Source: Fimbriimonadaceae bacterium (lineage in GTDB: Bacteria; Armatimonadota; Fimbriimonadia; Fimbriimonadales; Fimbriimonadaceae). From it: 5,332 nt of DNA. The DNA lies in the NCBI GenBank assembly GCA_022402505.1, contig JAKRSE010000400.1, positions 1 to 5,332 of the forward strand, written 5' to 3'. The notes beneath the pieces were generated by a model. The model ran no database searches, had not been told where the DNA came from, and saw only the letters and a list, made by a program, of their open reading frames with translations. Made by a program: the position numbers and the translations under genes. Shown here one piece after another: positions 1 through 5,332 of the stretch (positions are counted from its first letter, which is position 1; the number at the start of each line of letters is the position of its first letter).

Positions 1-1
1 G

Positions 2-289
2 ACGGTCTCCGGCTCGGGAGTCAACGAGACGGTCAAGGGTGGGGAGATCAAGGTCATCCCGCTGGGCCGGAACGAGTTCAAGGAACTGACGATCACCCCG
101 AGCAAGACCCTGGACGTCGGATTCGGCAAGGGCAAGCCGGGCACCGTGAAGCTGGAAGGCGGGACGGTCGGCATCATGATCGACGCCCGAGGCCGCCCGC
201 TCGTCCTGCCCGGCAGCACGGAAGAGCGGATCGGCAAGCTCCGCGAGTGGCTGAAGGCGATGGGCCTGCCGCTCCCGGCCGCTTCTTAG
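2..289 (+). CDS. C-terminal end of a probable GlmL/MutL-family protein (5' partial)
   Basis: Only the last 95 residues are present; the frame is open from base 2 to the TAG at 287-289, so the gene begins upstream of the window. The visible part is a beta-rich stretch (SGSGVNETVKGGEIKVIPL, then a GFGKGKPGTVKLEGGTVG segment) followed by IMIDARGRPLVLP and a helical tail, EERIGKLREWLKAMGLPLP. The GG-x-(V/L)-G-x-x-(I/V)-DARGRPLxLP block with a short helix ending near WLxxxG matches, as I remember it, the C-terminal extension of long GlmL/MutL-family proteins (ASKHA-fold proteins often found near B12-dependent mutases). The ATPase core that would prove this lies outside the window, and no mutase subunit is visible. 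It ends 8 nt before the acetyltransferase start on the same strand, so the two are probably co-transcribed. The reading frame is certain; the family name is a moderate-confidence recognition from a tail motif. Confidence 0.6.
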   Translation, partial: TVSGSGVNETVKGGEIKVIPLGRNEFKELTITPSKTLDVGFGKGKPGTVKLEGGTVGIMIDARGRPLVLPGSTEERIGKLREWLKAMGLPLPAAS

Positions 290-297
290 ACGCCGGC

Positions 298-1245
298 ATG
301 AACATCGAGATTCGCGGCCTGAGGTCGGAGGGGGAGTGGGCCGACGGTCTCGTCCTTTGGGAGAAGGTCTTCGAGGTCGGCCCCTGGCTCTTCCACAGCC
401 TGCACCGATCCGCCCCTTACCGCGACCTCGACGACTGCTCGGTGGCGGTGGTCGATGGGGAGATCGTCGCGGCGGTCGATGTCTTCTTCCGGGACGTTTA
501 CGACTCTGAAGGCATGCTTCGGCGGATGGGAGGAATCGGGAGCGTGGCGACTCTCCCGGAGTACCGGAAGCAGGGCCTCTCCGGCCGCCTCCTGGAGCGG
601 GCTCTGGAGGTGATGGAGAAGAAGGGCGCCGAATGGAGCCTCCTCTTCACCGGCGTGAACTCCCACTACGCCCGCTACGGCTGGTTCGACACGCCGACCC
701 TTCGATGGGATGTCCGAATTCCCGTCGGCCTGCCGAACCCCCGTCCGGAGTGGGCGATTTCGGAAACGAGGTACTTGCGGCTAGAGGACATTCTGAGTCT
801 GCGGCCGGCGCACGAGGCGTTCAATGCCGGAAGGCCGCTGACCACTCACCGGACTGAGACCATGTGGAAGGTTGCCGTCCGAGAGCGGTTCAACCGTCCG
901 GATTGGGTCTGCCTGACTGCCACCCGGGGAGACCGCCTCGCCTTTCTGGCGGCCCAGATCGGCTCGGAGTGGTTCGAGGTTCGGGAACTCAAGGGGGACG
1001 AGGAGGGCCTGCAGGCTCTCTTGAGCCACGTTGCGGCGCTGGCCCATGCCAAAGGGGCGGATGCGGGCGGCTTCCAGATTCCGGCCGACCTGGTTCCGCT
1101 TGTGGAATCGGTCTTCGGCCCGGCGGTGGCCAAACCCCAGCCCTATGCCATGTCCCGACCGATTGCGGACCGGATGTCGAGGGACGAAATCGAAGCAATG
1201 TTCGCATCGCCGGCCTCCGTCCACTACGGCGGCGACGATTTTTGA
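298..1245 (+). CDS. GNAT-family N-acetyltransferase, Eis-like
   Basis: This 315-residue protein probably transfers an acetyl group from acetyl-CoA to an amine; the substrate is unknown and the enzyme should be cytoplasmic. The N-terminal half (about 1-135) is a GNAT domain: strand and helix IEIRGLRSEGEW...LWEKVF, a central strand block (about 47-66), then the CoA-binding motif at 80-100 (IGSVATLPEYRKQGLSGRLL, with the R/Q-x-x-G-x-x-G/A type turn YRKQGLSG) and the conserved NSHYARYGWFDTP block at 121-133. The second half (about 150-315) resembles the second acetyltransferase-like domain of Eis-type proteins and ends in a short DDF terminus. It is shorter than mycobacterial Eis (about 400 residues), and no clear third, SCP2-like domain is seen. 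I chose ATG 298 because the protein then starts directly at the first GNAT strand; a GTG at 247 would add 17 residues inside the upstream gene. No clear Shine-Dalgarno precedes ATG 298, which fits read-through expression from the upstream gene. An antibiotic-modifying role should not be assumed. Confidence 0.85.
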   Translation: MNIEIRGLRSEGEWADGLVLWEKVFEVGPWLFHSLHRSAPYRDLDDCSVAVVDGEIVAAVDVFFRDVYDSEGMLRRMGGIGSVATLPEYRKQGLSGRLLERALEVMEKKGAEWSLLFTGVNSHYARYGWFDTPTLRWDVRIPVGLPNPRPEWAISETRYLRLEDILSLRPAHEAFNAGRPLTTHRTETMWKVAVRERFNRPDWVCLTATRGDRLAFLAAQIGSEWFEVRELKGDEEGLQALLSHVAALAHAKGADAGGFQIPADLVPLVESVFGPAVAKPQPYAMSRPIADRMSRDEIEAMFASPASVHYGGDDF

Positions 1246-1262
1246 GGCGGTCGGGCCTAGCC

Positions 1263-2153
1263 TTAGGGGCCTGGAGGGCTTCCGACGGTTCCGCCCCCGT
1301 CTCCGCCCCCGTCTCCGCCGCCGTCTGAACCTGGGTCCCCGGCGATCCCGAACCAGCTGAACTCGGTCTGCGAGCCGTCGGCCCACCGAATGGTCCCCCG
1401 TCCATCCGCATCCCATCGGATCTCGGCCGGGAGGAGGGGATCAGGGCCGGTCAGCCGACCCGTTCCGGACCCGTCGGCTGAACCGCTGAGCTCCAGGCGA
1501 AAGCCGTCGCCGTCGGAGCTTGTGCTTGTCCAGGACCCGTCGGCCTCCCATCGACCCGCATGCCGGTAGGTGCCGTCCGGGCCGGACCAGGAGGATTCGT
1601 AGGAGCCGGAACCGTCGGCGTTCCAGACTCCGGCATCGGCGCTCTGGCCGTAGACCGGGTGCGAGGATCGGCTGGAATAGGATCCGGAGAAGGTCTCGTT
1701 GTTGAATCGGTACTCCGAAGAGAGGGTGTATCCGGCCACCGGCCCGGCGGTGATCTCCAGGGAAGAGGTTCCGGCAGATTCCGCCTCATCGACCAGCCAC
1801 TCGGACCGGGCCGAGCCGGCGGGCTGGGTCAGGGCTTCGTCCAGGAAGTAGGACGTGGTCATCCGCGACTCGGTCCATTCGGTGACCGCCCAGAGTCCGA
1901 GGAAGTCATCGAAGGAGGGGCCGCTCGGTTCTCCGCCGCCGCCTGGCTCTGAGCCTCCATCTCGGCCCAGGGCGGGCTGAGAGAGGGCGGTGAAACGCTC
2001 CATGCCCGTGTTGGCGGCTTTCGCCGTGAAGCCGCTCTCCACCCAGCCGGTCAGGCTCTCACGGCTTCGGGAGAGTGACGAGCCGCCTTCGCCGCCGCAC
2101 CCCGCGAGGACCAGAACGGCCGAAAGACAGAACAACGGCAGAATCCGCATCAT
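1263..2153 (-). CDS. predicted lipoprotein with WxADGS repeats, function unknown
   Basis: I do not recognise a family. The 296-residue product begins with a classic lipoprotein signal peptide: MMR, a hydrophobic stretch to residue 17, and the lipobox LAGC with the lipidated cysteine at 19, so it should be exported and membrane-anchored. A glycine/serine/proline-rich linker (about 65-80) leads to a domain starting FDDFLGLWAVTEWTE (81-95). The region 140-270 is rich in Ser, Gly, Trp and Tyr and looks like repeated beta hairpins; a W-x-A-D-G-S/R motif appears at 177-182 (WNADGS), 202-207 (WEADGS), 247-252 (WDADGR) and, shortened, 257-261 (WADGS). The C-terminus is a low-complexity tail with GGGDGGGDGGG at 278-288, ending in SPPGP. 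The start is ATG 2153 (a second ATG follows at once at 2150); AGGT lies 7 nt upstream as a weak ribosome site. It lies 48 nt after the S51 gene on the same strand and converges with the acetyltransferase gene, with 17 bp between stops. The signal peptide makes this a real gene despite low family conservation. Confidence 0.8.
   Translation of the reverse strand: MMRILPLFCLSAVLVLAGCGGEGGSSLSRSRESLTGWVESGFTAKAANTGMERFTALSQPALGRDGGSEPGGGGEPSGPSFDDFLGLWAVTEWTESRMTTSYFLDEALTQPAGSARSEWLVDEAESAGTSSLEITAGPVAGYTLSSEYRFNNETFSGSYSSRSSHPVYGQSADAGVWNADGSGSYESSWSGPDGTYRHAGRWEADGSWTSTSSDGDGFRLELSGSADGSGTGRLTGPDPLLPAEIRWDADGRGTIRWADGSQTEFSWFGIAGDPGSDGGGDGGGDGGGTVGSPPGP
1291..1326. repeat. three tandem 12-bp repeats in the lipoprotein 3' end
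   Basis: CCGCCCCCGTCT occurs at 1291-1302 and 1303-1314, followed by a one-base variant (CCGCCGCCGTCT) at 1315-1326. On the minus strand the three units encode the Asp-Gly-Gly-Gly steps of the lipoprotein tail. The 12-bp period is a multiple of three, so gain or loss of a unit by replication slippage would change tail length without breaking the frame. Confidence 0.85.
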
Positions 2154-2166
2154 CTCACCAACCTGT

Positions 2167-2172
2167 ATTGTA
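2167..2172 (-). promoter_or_regulatory. candidate -10 element (TACAAT) for the lipoprotein gene
   Basis: Read on the minus strand the hexamer is TACAAT, one base from the TATAAT consensus, with 13 nt between it and ATG 2153. No convincing -35 lies 16-18 nt upstream. If used, transcription would begin only about 6-7 nt before the start codon. It would let the lipoprotein be expressed apart from the esterase-peptidase pair upstream. Confidence 0.4.
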
Positions 2173-2201
2173 GCCCTGGAATCCGGCCGCGGAACGTCGA
2201 T

Positions 2202-2819
2202 TCAGTCAGACTTGGGCGTCTCTCGTCGAACGATTCGGCCGTCTCGGATCTCGATCCATTCGCCTTCGTTCAGCCCGACGGTGGTAGTGATCTTCAATCG
2301 TTCGGCCGTCCAGGCGAGGCGGGCCTGGCGGCGTCGCTCCGCGTAGTGGCTGTCGATCAGCCAGTCGGTCAGCCCGAGGCCGCGGCGGTAGACCGCCGTC
2401 CCCGGGTCTTCACCGTTGCCGCCGATCATCCAGTCGCCCGCGAGCATGGCCCCGGCGCTCGTGCCGTAGTAGGCGGCTCCACGCCGGACGGCCCCGCCGA
2501 TGTGGGTGCGGGCCCACTCCTCGCCGAACCGTTCCATCAGCAGGTTCTGATCGCCGCCGGGGATCCAGACCCCGCCCGCCTTGGCCAGGAGCGCTTCCGC
2601 CGTGCTGCGCTCCACGGGAGTGATCCGCTCGAAGGGAAGCAGGACCACGAATCTGGCCCCGTTCTCGATCAGCCACTCTCGGGAGGACTCAGCCCGGGCC
2701 GGCTCCTCGCGGACCTGACCGAAGACCACGATCAGCGAGTCTCGGCCGACGGCGTCCAGGTAGCTGCGGACCACGTCGCCGGACGTGGAACCGCCTCCAG
2801 CCAGAAAGAGCGGTCCCAT
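2202..2819 (-). CDS. peptidase S51 family, cyanophycinase-like serine hydrolase
   Basis: A predicted serine hydrolase of 205 residues in the family of cyanophycinase and dipeptidase E, which cut bonds at beta-aspartyl or aspartyl residues. Numbered from ATG 2819: a GPLFLAGGGS start (first strand and glycine turn), VWIPGGDQNLL with the GGDQ turn at 88-91, the nucleophile elbow YGTSAGAML with Ser121, DSHYAERRRQARL with His158, and GLNEGEW with Glu185. Ser, His and Glu match the cyanophycinase triad (Ser132/His174/Glu201 in the Synechocystis enzyme, from memory). Asp156, Arg162 and Arg167 sit at H-2, H+4 and H+9, as in the cyanophycin-binding motif, but the usual Gln next to the His (DQH) is Ser157 here. 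At 205 residues it is shorter than typical cyanophycinases (about 270) and nearer PepE size (about 230). No cyanophycin synthetase is in view, so a peptide substrate is equally possible. ATG 2819 overlaps the esterase TGA (TGATG); GTG 2822 is an alternative giving a 4-bp overlap. No signal peptide is seen, so it is likely cytoplasmic. Confidence 0.88.
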   Translation of the reverse strand: MGPLFLAGGGSTSGDVVRSYLDAVGRDSLIVVFGQVREEPARAESSREWLIENGARFVVLLPFERITPVERSTAEALLAKAGGVWIPGGDQNLLMERFGEEWARTHIGGAVRRGAAYYGTSAGAMLAGDWMIGGNGEDPGTAVYRRGLGLTDWLIDSHYAERRRQARLAWTAERLKITTTVGLNEGEWIEIRDGRIVRRETPKSD

Positions 2820-3652
2820 CACTTGTCGGCCGGCGAGGCGAGGGTCGTGGTGAGGAAGGTGAAGCCATCCTGCAGCGCCTTCAGGACTTCCGGACGCTCC
2901 AGCGGCATCTCGTGCCCCATGTTCTCGATGGCGATGAAGGTGTGCGGAATTCCGGCCTTGCGGGCCGCTTCATCCAGCCGCTCGGCCTGCCGGAACGGCA
3001 CGACGACATCCGCCTTGCCGTGGATCGTGAAGATCGGGGCGGACTTGGCATCCACATGGTTGACGGGGCTGAACTCCTTGATCACATCGCCCGCCTGGTC
3101 CAGGGGCTTGCCAAGGACCTGCAACGCCACGAGGGCCGAGAGGCCGGGGTTGTAGTCGGCAGAGAGGTCGGTCGGCCCGAACATGTTCAGCACCGCCTGA
3201 ACCCGGCTGGAGGTCTTGGCCGGTCCCTCCGGAACATCCTGAGTGCCGAGCAGCAGGGCGAGATGTCCGCCCGCGCTCGCCCCGGCGGCCCCGATCCGGT
3301 TCGGGTCGATCCGGTACTCCGTCGCCCGGTCGCGGAAGAACCTCACGGCCGCCCGGGCGTCCTCGATCATCGCCGGCCACTTCGACCTGGGCCCGAGCCG
3401 GTAGCTGACGGTCGCGGCCGCCATCCCTCGCTTCGAGGCTTCGATGCAGAACTGAGCCATCTGCTCGCGGGTTCCGGAAATCCACGCGCCGCCGTGGAAG
3501 GCGACGACCAGGGGAGCAGGCTCGGCAGAAGCGGTCACCGGAGGATAGAAGTCGAGCTTCAGCTCCTGACCTGCGACGGTTCGGTAGACGATTCCGGTCT
3601 GAGGCGCCGGCTGCTGGGTCAGAAGAAATCCGAGGACCGCCTGTAGGATCAT
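2819..3652 (-). CDS. alpha/beta-hydrolase, BD-FAE/HSL-like carboxylesterase
   Basis: A 277-residue predicted carboxylesterase. The catalytic set is complete: oxyanion-hole motif HGGAW at 53-57, nucleophile elbow GASAGG with Ser126, Asp215 in HGKADVVVP, and His247 in NMGHEMP. RIDPNRIG just before the elbow and FSPVNHVDAKSAPIFTIHG before the acid are typical of the BD-FAE/hormone-sensitive-lipase-like group acting on small acyl or acetyl esters, sometimes on decorated polysaccharides. The N-terminus MILQAVLGFLLTQQPA is a short hydrophobic stretch that could be a minimal signal peptide but lacks positive charges, so location is uncertain. The frame stays open upstream to 4060, but those residues have no family character and run antisense through the DUF418 gene; ATG 3652 is the first sensible start. 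It follows a TAGAAT hexamer by 11 nt. The stop TGA overlaps the start of the S51 gene, implying translational coupling and a shared job. Confidence 0.9.
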   Translation of the reverse strand: MILQAVLGFLLTQQPAPQTGIVYRTVAGQELKLDFYPPVTASAEPAPLVVAFHGGAWISGTREQMAQFCIEASKRGMAAATVSYRLGPRSKWPAMIEDARAAVRFFRDRATEYRIDPNRIGAAGASAGGHLALLLGTQDVPEGPAKTSSRVQAVLNMFGPTDLSADYNPGLSALVALQVLGKPLDQAGDVIKEFSPVNHVDAKSAPIFTIHGKADVVVPFRQAERLDEAARKAGIPHTFIAIENMGHEMPLERPEVLKALQDGFTFLTTTLASPADK

Positions 3653-3715
3653 GGTGCCGATCCATTCTACGTCCTTTTCTCGCCAGATCGAGCATCCTTC
3701 GCCCGGTCGTGGCGT
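3653..3715. promoter_or_regulatory. 63-bp divergent promoter region between the esterase and DUF418 genes
   Basis: This is the only divergent spacer in the window and must hold the promoter of the leftward esterase-S51 pair and probably that of the rightward DUF418 gene. On the minus strand TAGAAT (3669-3664) is a good -10 match, 11 nt before ATG 3652; a matching -35 is not obvious. On the plus strand TATGGT at 3715-3720 ends 7 nt before ATG 3728, the exact geometry of a leaderless start, but it would then place the DUF418 start at 3728 rather than 3716. No inverted repeat resembling an operator stands out. Confidence 0.45.
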
Positions 3716-4960
3716 ATGGTCTTGGAGATGCTCTCGGTCTCCAGTCTGACGACCCGTTCCTCGGCCATGGATGTCCTTCGCGGCCTGGCCGTGCTGGGAA
3801 TCCTCATCGCCAACCTGACCGCCTTCAGCTCCCCGGCGCTGAAGGTCTTCGAGTCCTCGGGCCTCGCGAGTTCGGCCGCCGAAGCCTGGGCCTTCGTCTG
3901 GCGCGAAGTCTTTCTGAGCGGCAAGGCACGAGGGATGCTGGCGATGCTCTTTGGCGCCGGCGTTTGGATCGTCTACGAGAAGGCCGTGGAGAAGGGCCTG
4001 GCCTGGCCCAAGGCCTACATGCCGAGGATGGCCTGGCTGGCGGTGATCGGTCTGATCCACGCCCTGTTCATCTGGTTCGGCGACATTCTCTTCGTCTATG
4101 CCCTGACCGGAGTCGTGGCGGCGGCCCTGGTGAAGCTCTCGACCAAGGCTCTCTTGTGGACGGCCGGGGTTCTTCTGGGGCTGGGAGCCCTGGTCGGCCT
4201 TGGGATCGGCGCCCTCACGGTGTTTTCCGACGGCCCCTCGACCTCCGAGCAGATCGCGATGATTCCCGTTCTCGGCACCTTCCTTTCAGTGGAAGGGGAG
4301 ACGGCCATCTACTCGTCTCCAAACTGGCTGATGCACACGCTTCATCGCGGCGTCTTCTTCCTCTTCAACGCCTTCAACTTGATCTTCGTGATCCCCGGCA
4401 TTCTGGCTCCTTTCCTGGTCGGCATCGTGCTGGCCCGCACCGGAGTCCTGCGCGACCCGGCTTCGCGGCCGGACGTTCTGAAGAAGATGATGCTGGTCGG
4501 CTTCGGAATCGGCCTGCCGCTCAACCTTCTGCCGCTGTTTGCCGGGCTCCGAGATCTCTCCGGGCTGTTCACCTACTTCATCGAGATGGGCGCCGCTTCG
4601 GTCATGTCGATCGGCTATCTGGCGGTGGCAGCCTGGCTCGCCGTCCGCCTCCCTCGGATCATGTCTCCCTTCGAGCGGGTCGGCCGGATCTCGCTCACCG
4701 TCTACCTGATGCAGTCGGTGCTTGCCACCTTCGCCTTCTATGGCTACGGACTCGGATTCTATGGCCGGCTCGACTACTTCGGCCAGCTGGGGGTGGCAGG
4801 GGTCATCTGGGCCATCGTCATCCTCTTCGCCTGGTTCTGGACCAAGAGGTTCGACATCGGGCCGGTGGAGTGGGCTTGGCGAAGCGTGCTGGCGAAACAG
4901 AAGCTGCCGTGGAAGCGTCAGCCGAGCCGAGATGCGGCCGCGTCGATCGTGAACCAGTAG
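3716..4960 (+). CDS. DUF418 (YeiB-like) multi-pass membrane protein
   Basis: A 414-residue integral inner-membrane protein of the YeiB/DUF418 group, whose biochemical role is not established. Hallmarks in order: the N-terminal AMDVLRGLAVLGILIANL (17-34), GKARGMLAMLFGAG (69-82), the FGDILFVYALTG motif (121-132), and the C-terminal DUF418 domain from about 235, including RVGRISLTVYLMQSVL (321-336), FYGYGLGFYGRL (341-352) and GPVEWAWRSV (382-391). Hydrophobic runs suggest about ten membrane segments (near 20-38, 68-88, 103-123, 124-140, 145-169, 212-242, 256-276, 284-311, 326-346 and 356-376). The length is normal for the family. ATG 3716 gives the usual short leader before the DVLRG block; ATG 3728 (after TTGGAG, which sits too close) is possible and gives 410 residues. 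The gene faces away from the esterase. Its last 43 bp lie antisense to the 3' end of the receiver-like gene, a hydrophilic tail (about 393-414) that is not a conserved part of the family. Confidence 0.92.
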   Translation: MVLEMLSVSSLTTRSSAMDVLRGLAVLGILIANLTAFSSPALKVFESSGLASSAAEAWAFVWREVFLSGKARGMLAMLFGAGVWIVYEKAVEKGLAWPKAYMPRMAWLAVIGLIHALFIWFGDILFVYALTGVVAAALVKLSTKALLWTAGVLLGLGALVGLGIGALTVFSDGPSTSEQIAMIPVLGTFLSVEGETAIYSSPNWLMHTLHRGVFFLFNAFNLIFVIPGILAPFLVGIVLARTGVLRDPASRPDVLKKMMLVGFGIGLPLNLLPLFAGLRDLSGLFTYFIEMGAASVMSIGYLAVAAWLAVRLPRIMSPFERVGRISLTVYLMQSVLATFAFYGYGLGFYGRLDYFGQLGVAGVIWAIVILFAWFWTKRFDIGPVEWAWRSVLAKQKLPWKRQPSRDAAASIVNQ

Positions 4961-5332
4961 GTCAGAGTGTCTTCCAAGAGGGCCTGTCGATCCTCGCGCG
5001 GCTTGGGCATCTGGATCAGGCTTGCGGCTCCGAGGCCGTGAAGTTCATCCATCTCGGAATCCCGTTCACCGATGAGCACCACCGGAATCGGCCCCCGATT
5101 GTCCGGGAGAGCGGCGAGGTGGATCAGATGCCGAGCCGCCGAGAGGTCGCCGCCAGGGAAGAGGAGGATGAGGCTGGGCAGAATGGAGAGTCCGGAGCCG
5201 TTGCGAGAGGCCGGATCCAGAAGGTTCAGGGCATGGGCGGGATCGGCATGGATCACCCTCTCGCCGGCGATGCTGGTCTTTTCCATCATTCGCCGAAGAT
5301 CTTCTTCCCAAGGGAGCCCCTCGGAAACGATC
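4918..5332 (-). CDS. response-regulator receiver-like protein with degenerate phosphorylation site (5' partial)
   Basis: The frame is open from the window edge to the TGA at 4920-4918, giving 137 residues; the first visible strand (IVSEG) suggests only a few N-terminal residues are missing. The fold pattern follows a single-domain Rcp1-type receiver: IVSEGLPWEEDLRRMMEKT aligns with the usual I-L-V-E-D-x-P-D-D start and helix 1, LPSLILLFPGG with strand 3, IPVVLIGERD with strand 4, GAASLIQMPKP with strand 5, and LEDTLTYWFTID with the terminal helix carrying the YW typical of this subgroup. The phospho-accepting Asp after strand 3 is replaced (LILLF for LxLLD), the Thr/Ser after strand 4 is Ile-Gly, the conserved Lys before Pro aligns to Met, and the acidic pair is E-G. 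It should therefore not be phosphorylated in the usual way. No output domain follows. An internal ATG pair at 5289-5284 would remove the first strand and is an unlikely start. Confidence 0.72.
   Translation of the reverse strand, partial: IVSEGLPWEEDLRRMMEKTSIAGERVIHADPAHALNLLDPASRNGSGLSILPSLILLFPGGDLSAARHLIHLAALPDNRGPIPVVLIGERDSEMDELHGLGAASLIQMPKPREDRQALLEDTLTYWFTIDAAASRLG

Noticed and set aside
247..297. GTG start at 247 for the acetyltransferase
   Set aside because: The 17 extra residues are encoded inside the end of the upstream gene and do not belong to the GNAT fold, which begins at MNIEIRGL.
1253..1271. Hairpin between the convergent acetyltransferase and lipoprotein genes as a terminator
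   Set aside because: GGCCTA and TAGGGGCC can pair around a 4-nt loop only with a two-base bulge, and no T-run follows on either strand, so it is not a convincing intrinsic terminator.
1560..1952. A 130-codon plus-strand frame within the lipoprotein gene
   Set aside because: It is antisense to a gene with a clear lipoprotein signal peptide, and its translation is Gly/Arg-rich without any recognisable motif or ribosome site.
2346..3155. A 269-codon open frame on the plus strand, and a second one at 2912-3646
   Set aside because: Both lie antisense to the esterase and S51 genes, whose catalytic motifs are intact; the plus-strand translations are rich in Arg, Gly and Pro with no domain, as expected of shadow frames in GC-rich DNA.
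3653..4060. Extension of the esterase frame to an ATG at 4060
   Set aside because: The added 136 residues are antisense to the DUF418 N-terminal membrane region, have no hydrolase character, and would remove the divergent promoter; ATG 3652 begins just before the hydrolase domain.
1..5332. Mobile element, CRISPR array, tRNA or rRNA
   Set aside because: No terminal inverted repeats, regularly spaced repeats, transposase or integrase motifs, or cloverleaf-like segments were seen on either strand by eye.

Overview
This is a GC-rich (roughly 60-65% G+C), gene-dense stretch of bacterial chromosome. It holds seven protein-coding genes, two of them cut by the window edges. I see no RNA gene, CRISPR array, insertion sequence or phage gene. 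The lineage cannot be fixed from the sequence. Most starts lack a good Shine-Dalgarno, and -10-like hexamers (TANNNT) lie 7-13 nt before several start codons, which suggests leaderless or very short-leader mRNAs. With the family mix (GlmL/MutL-type tail, Eis-like acetyltransferase, Rcp1-type receiver, DUF418 protein), my tentative guess is an Armatimonadota/Fimbriimonadia-like or similar soil or water bacterium, at low confidence.

Layout. Positions 2-289 (+) hold the last 95 residues of a probable GlmL/MutL-family protein. Eight bases later comes an Eis-like GNAT N-acetyltransferase (298-1245, +), likely co-transcribed with it. This pair converges, with only 17 bp between stop codons, on a leftward cluster of three genes: an alpha/beta-hydrolase esterase (3652-2819), a cyanophycinase-like peptidase S51 (2819-2202) whose start overlaps the esterase stop, and a fast-evolving-looking lipoprotein (2153-1263) that also has its own promoter-like -10. 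A 63-bp divergent spacer separates the esterase from a rightward DUF418/YeiB-type membrane protein (3716-4960). That gene overlaps by 43 bp, tail to tail, with a leftward response-regulator-like gene (5332-4918, 5' end outside the window), whose receiver domain has lost its phosphorylation residues.

How the genes may work together. The clearest functional unit is the esterase plus S51 peptidase, which look translationally coupled and have intact catalytic residues, so a joint ester and peptide (possibly cyanophycin- or aspartyl-dipeptide-like) degradation role is plausible. The lipoprotein downstream could be a surface partner or unrelated. No link between the DUF418 protein, the pseudo-receiver and the hydrolases can be shown. 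I do not see a convincing new multi-gene system. The points most worth following are the phosphorylation-dead receiver, the small cyanophycinase-like enzyme coupled to an esterase, and the WxADGS-repeat lipoprotein.
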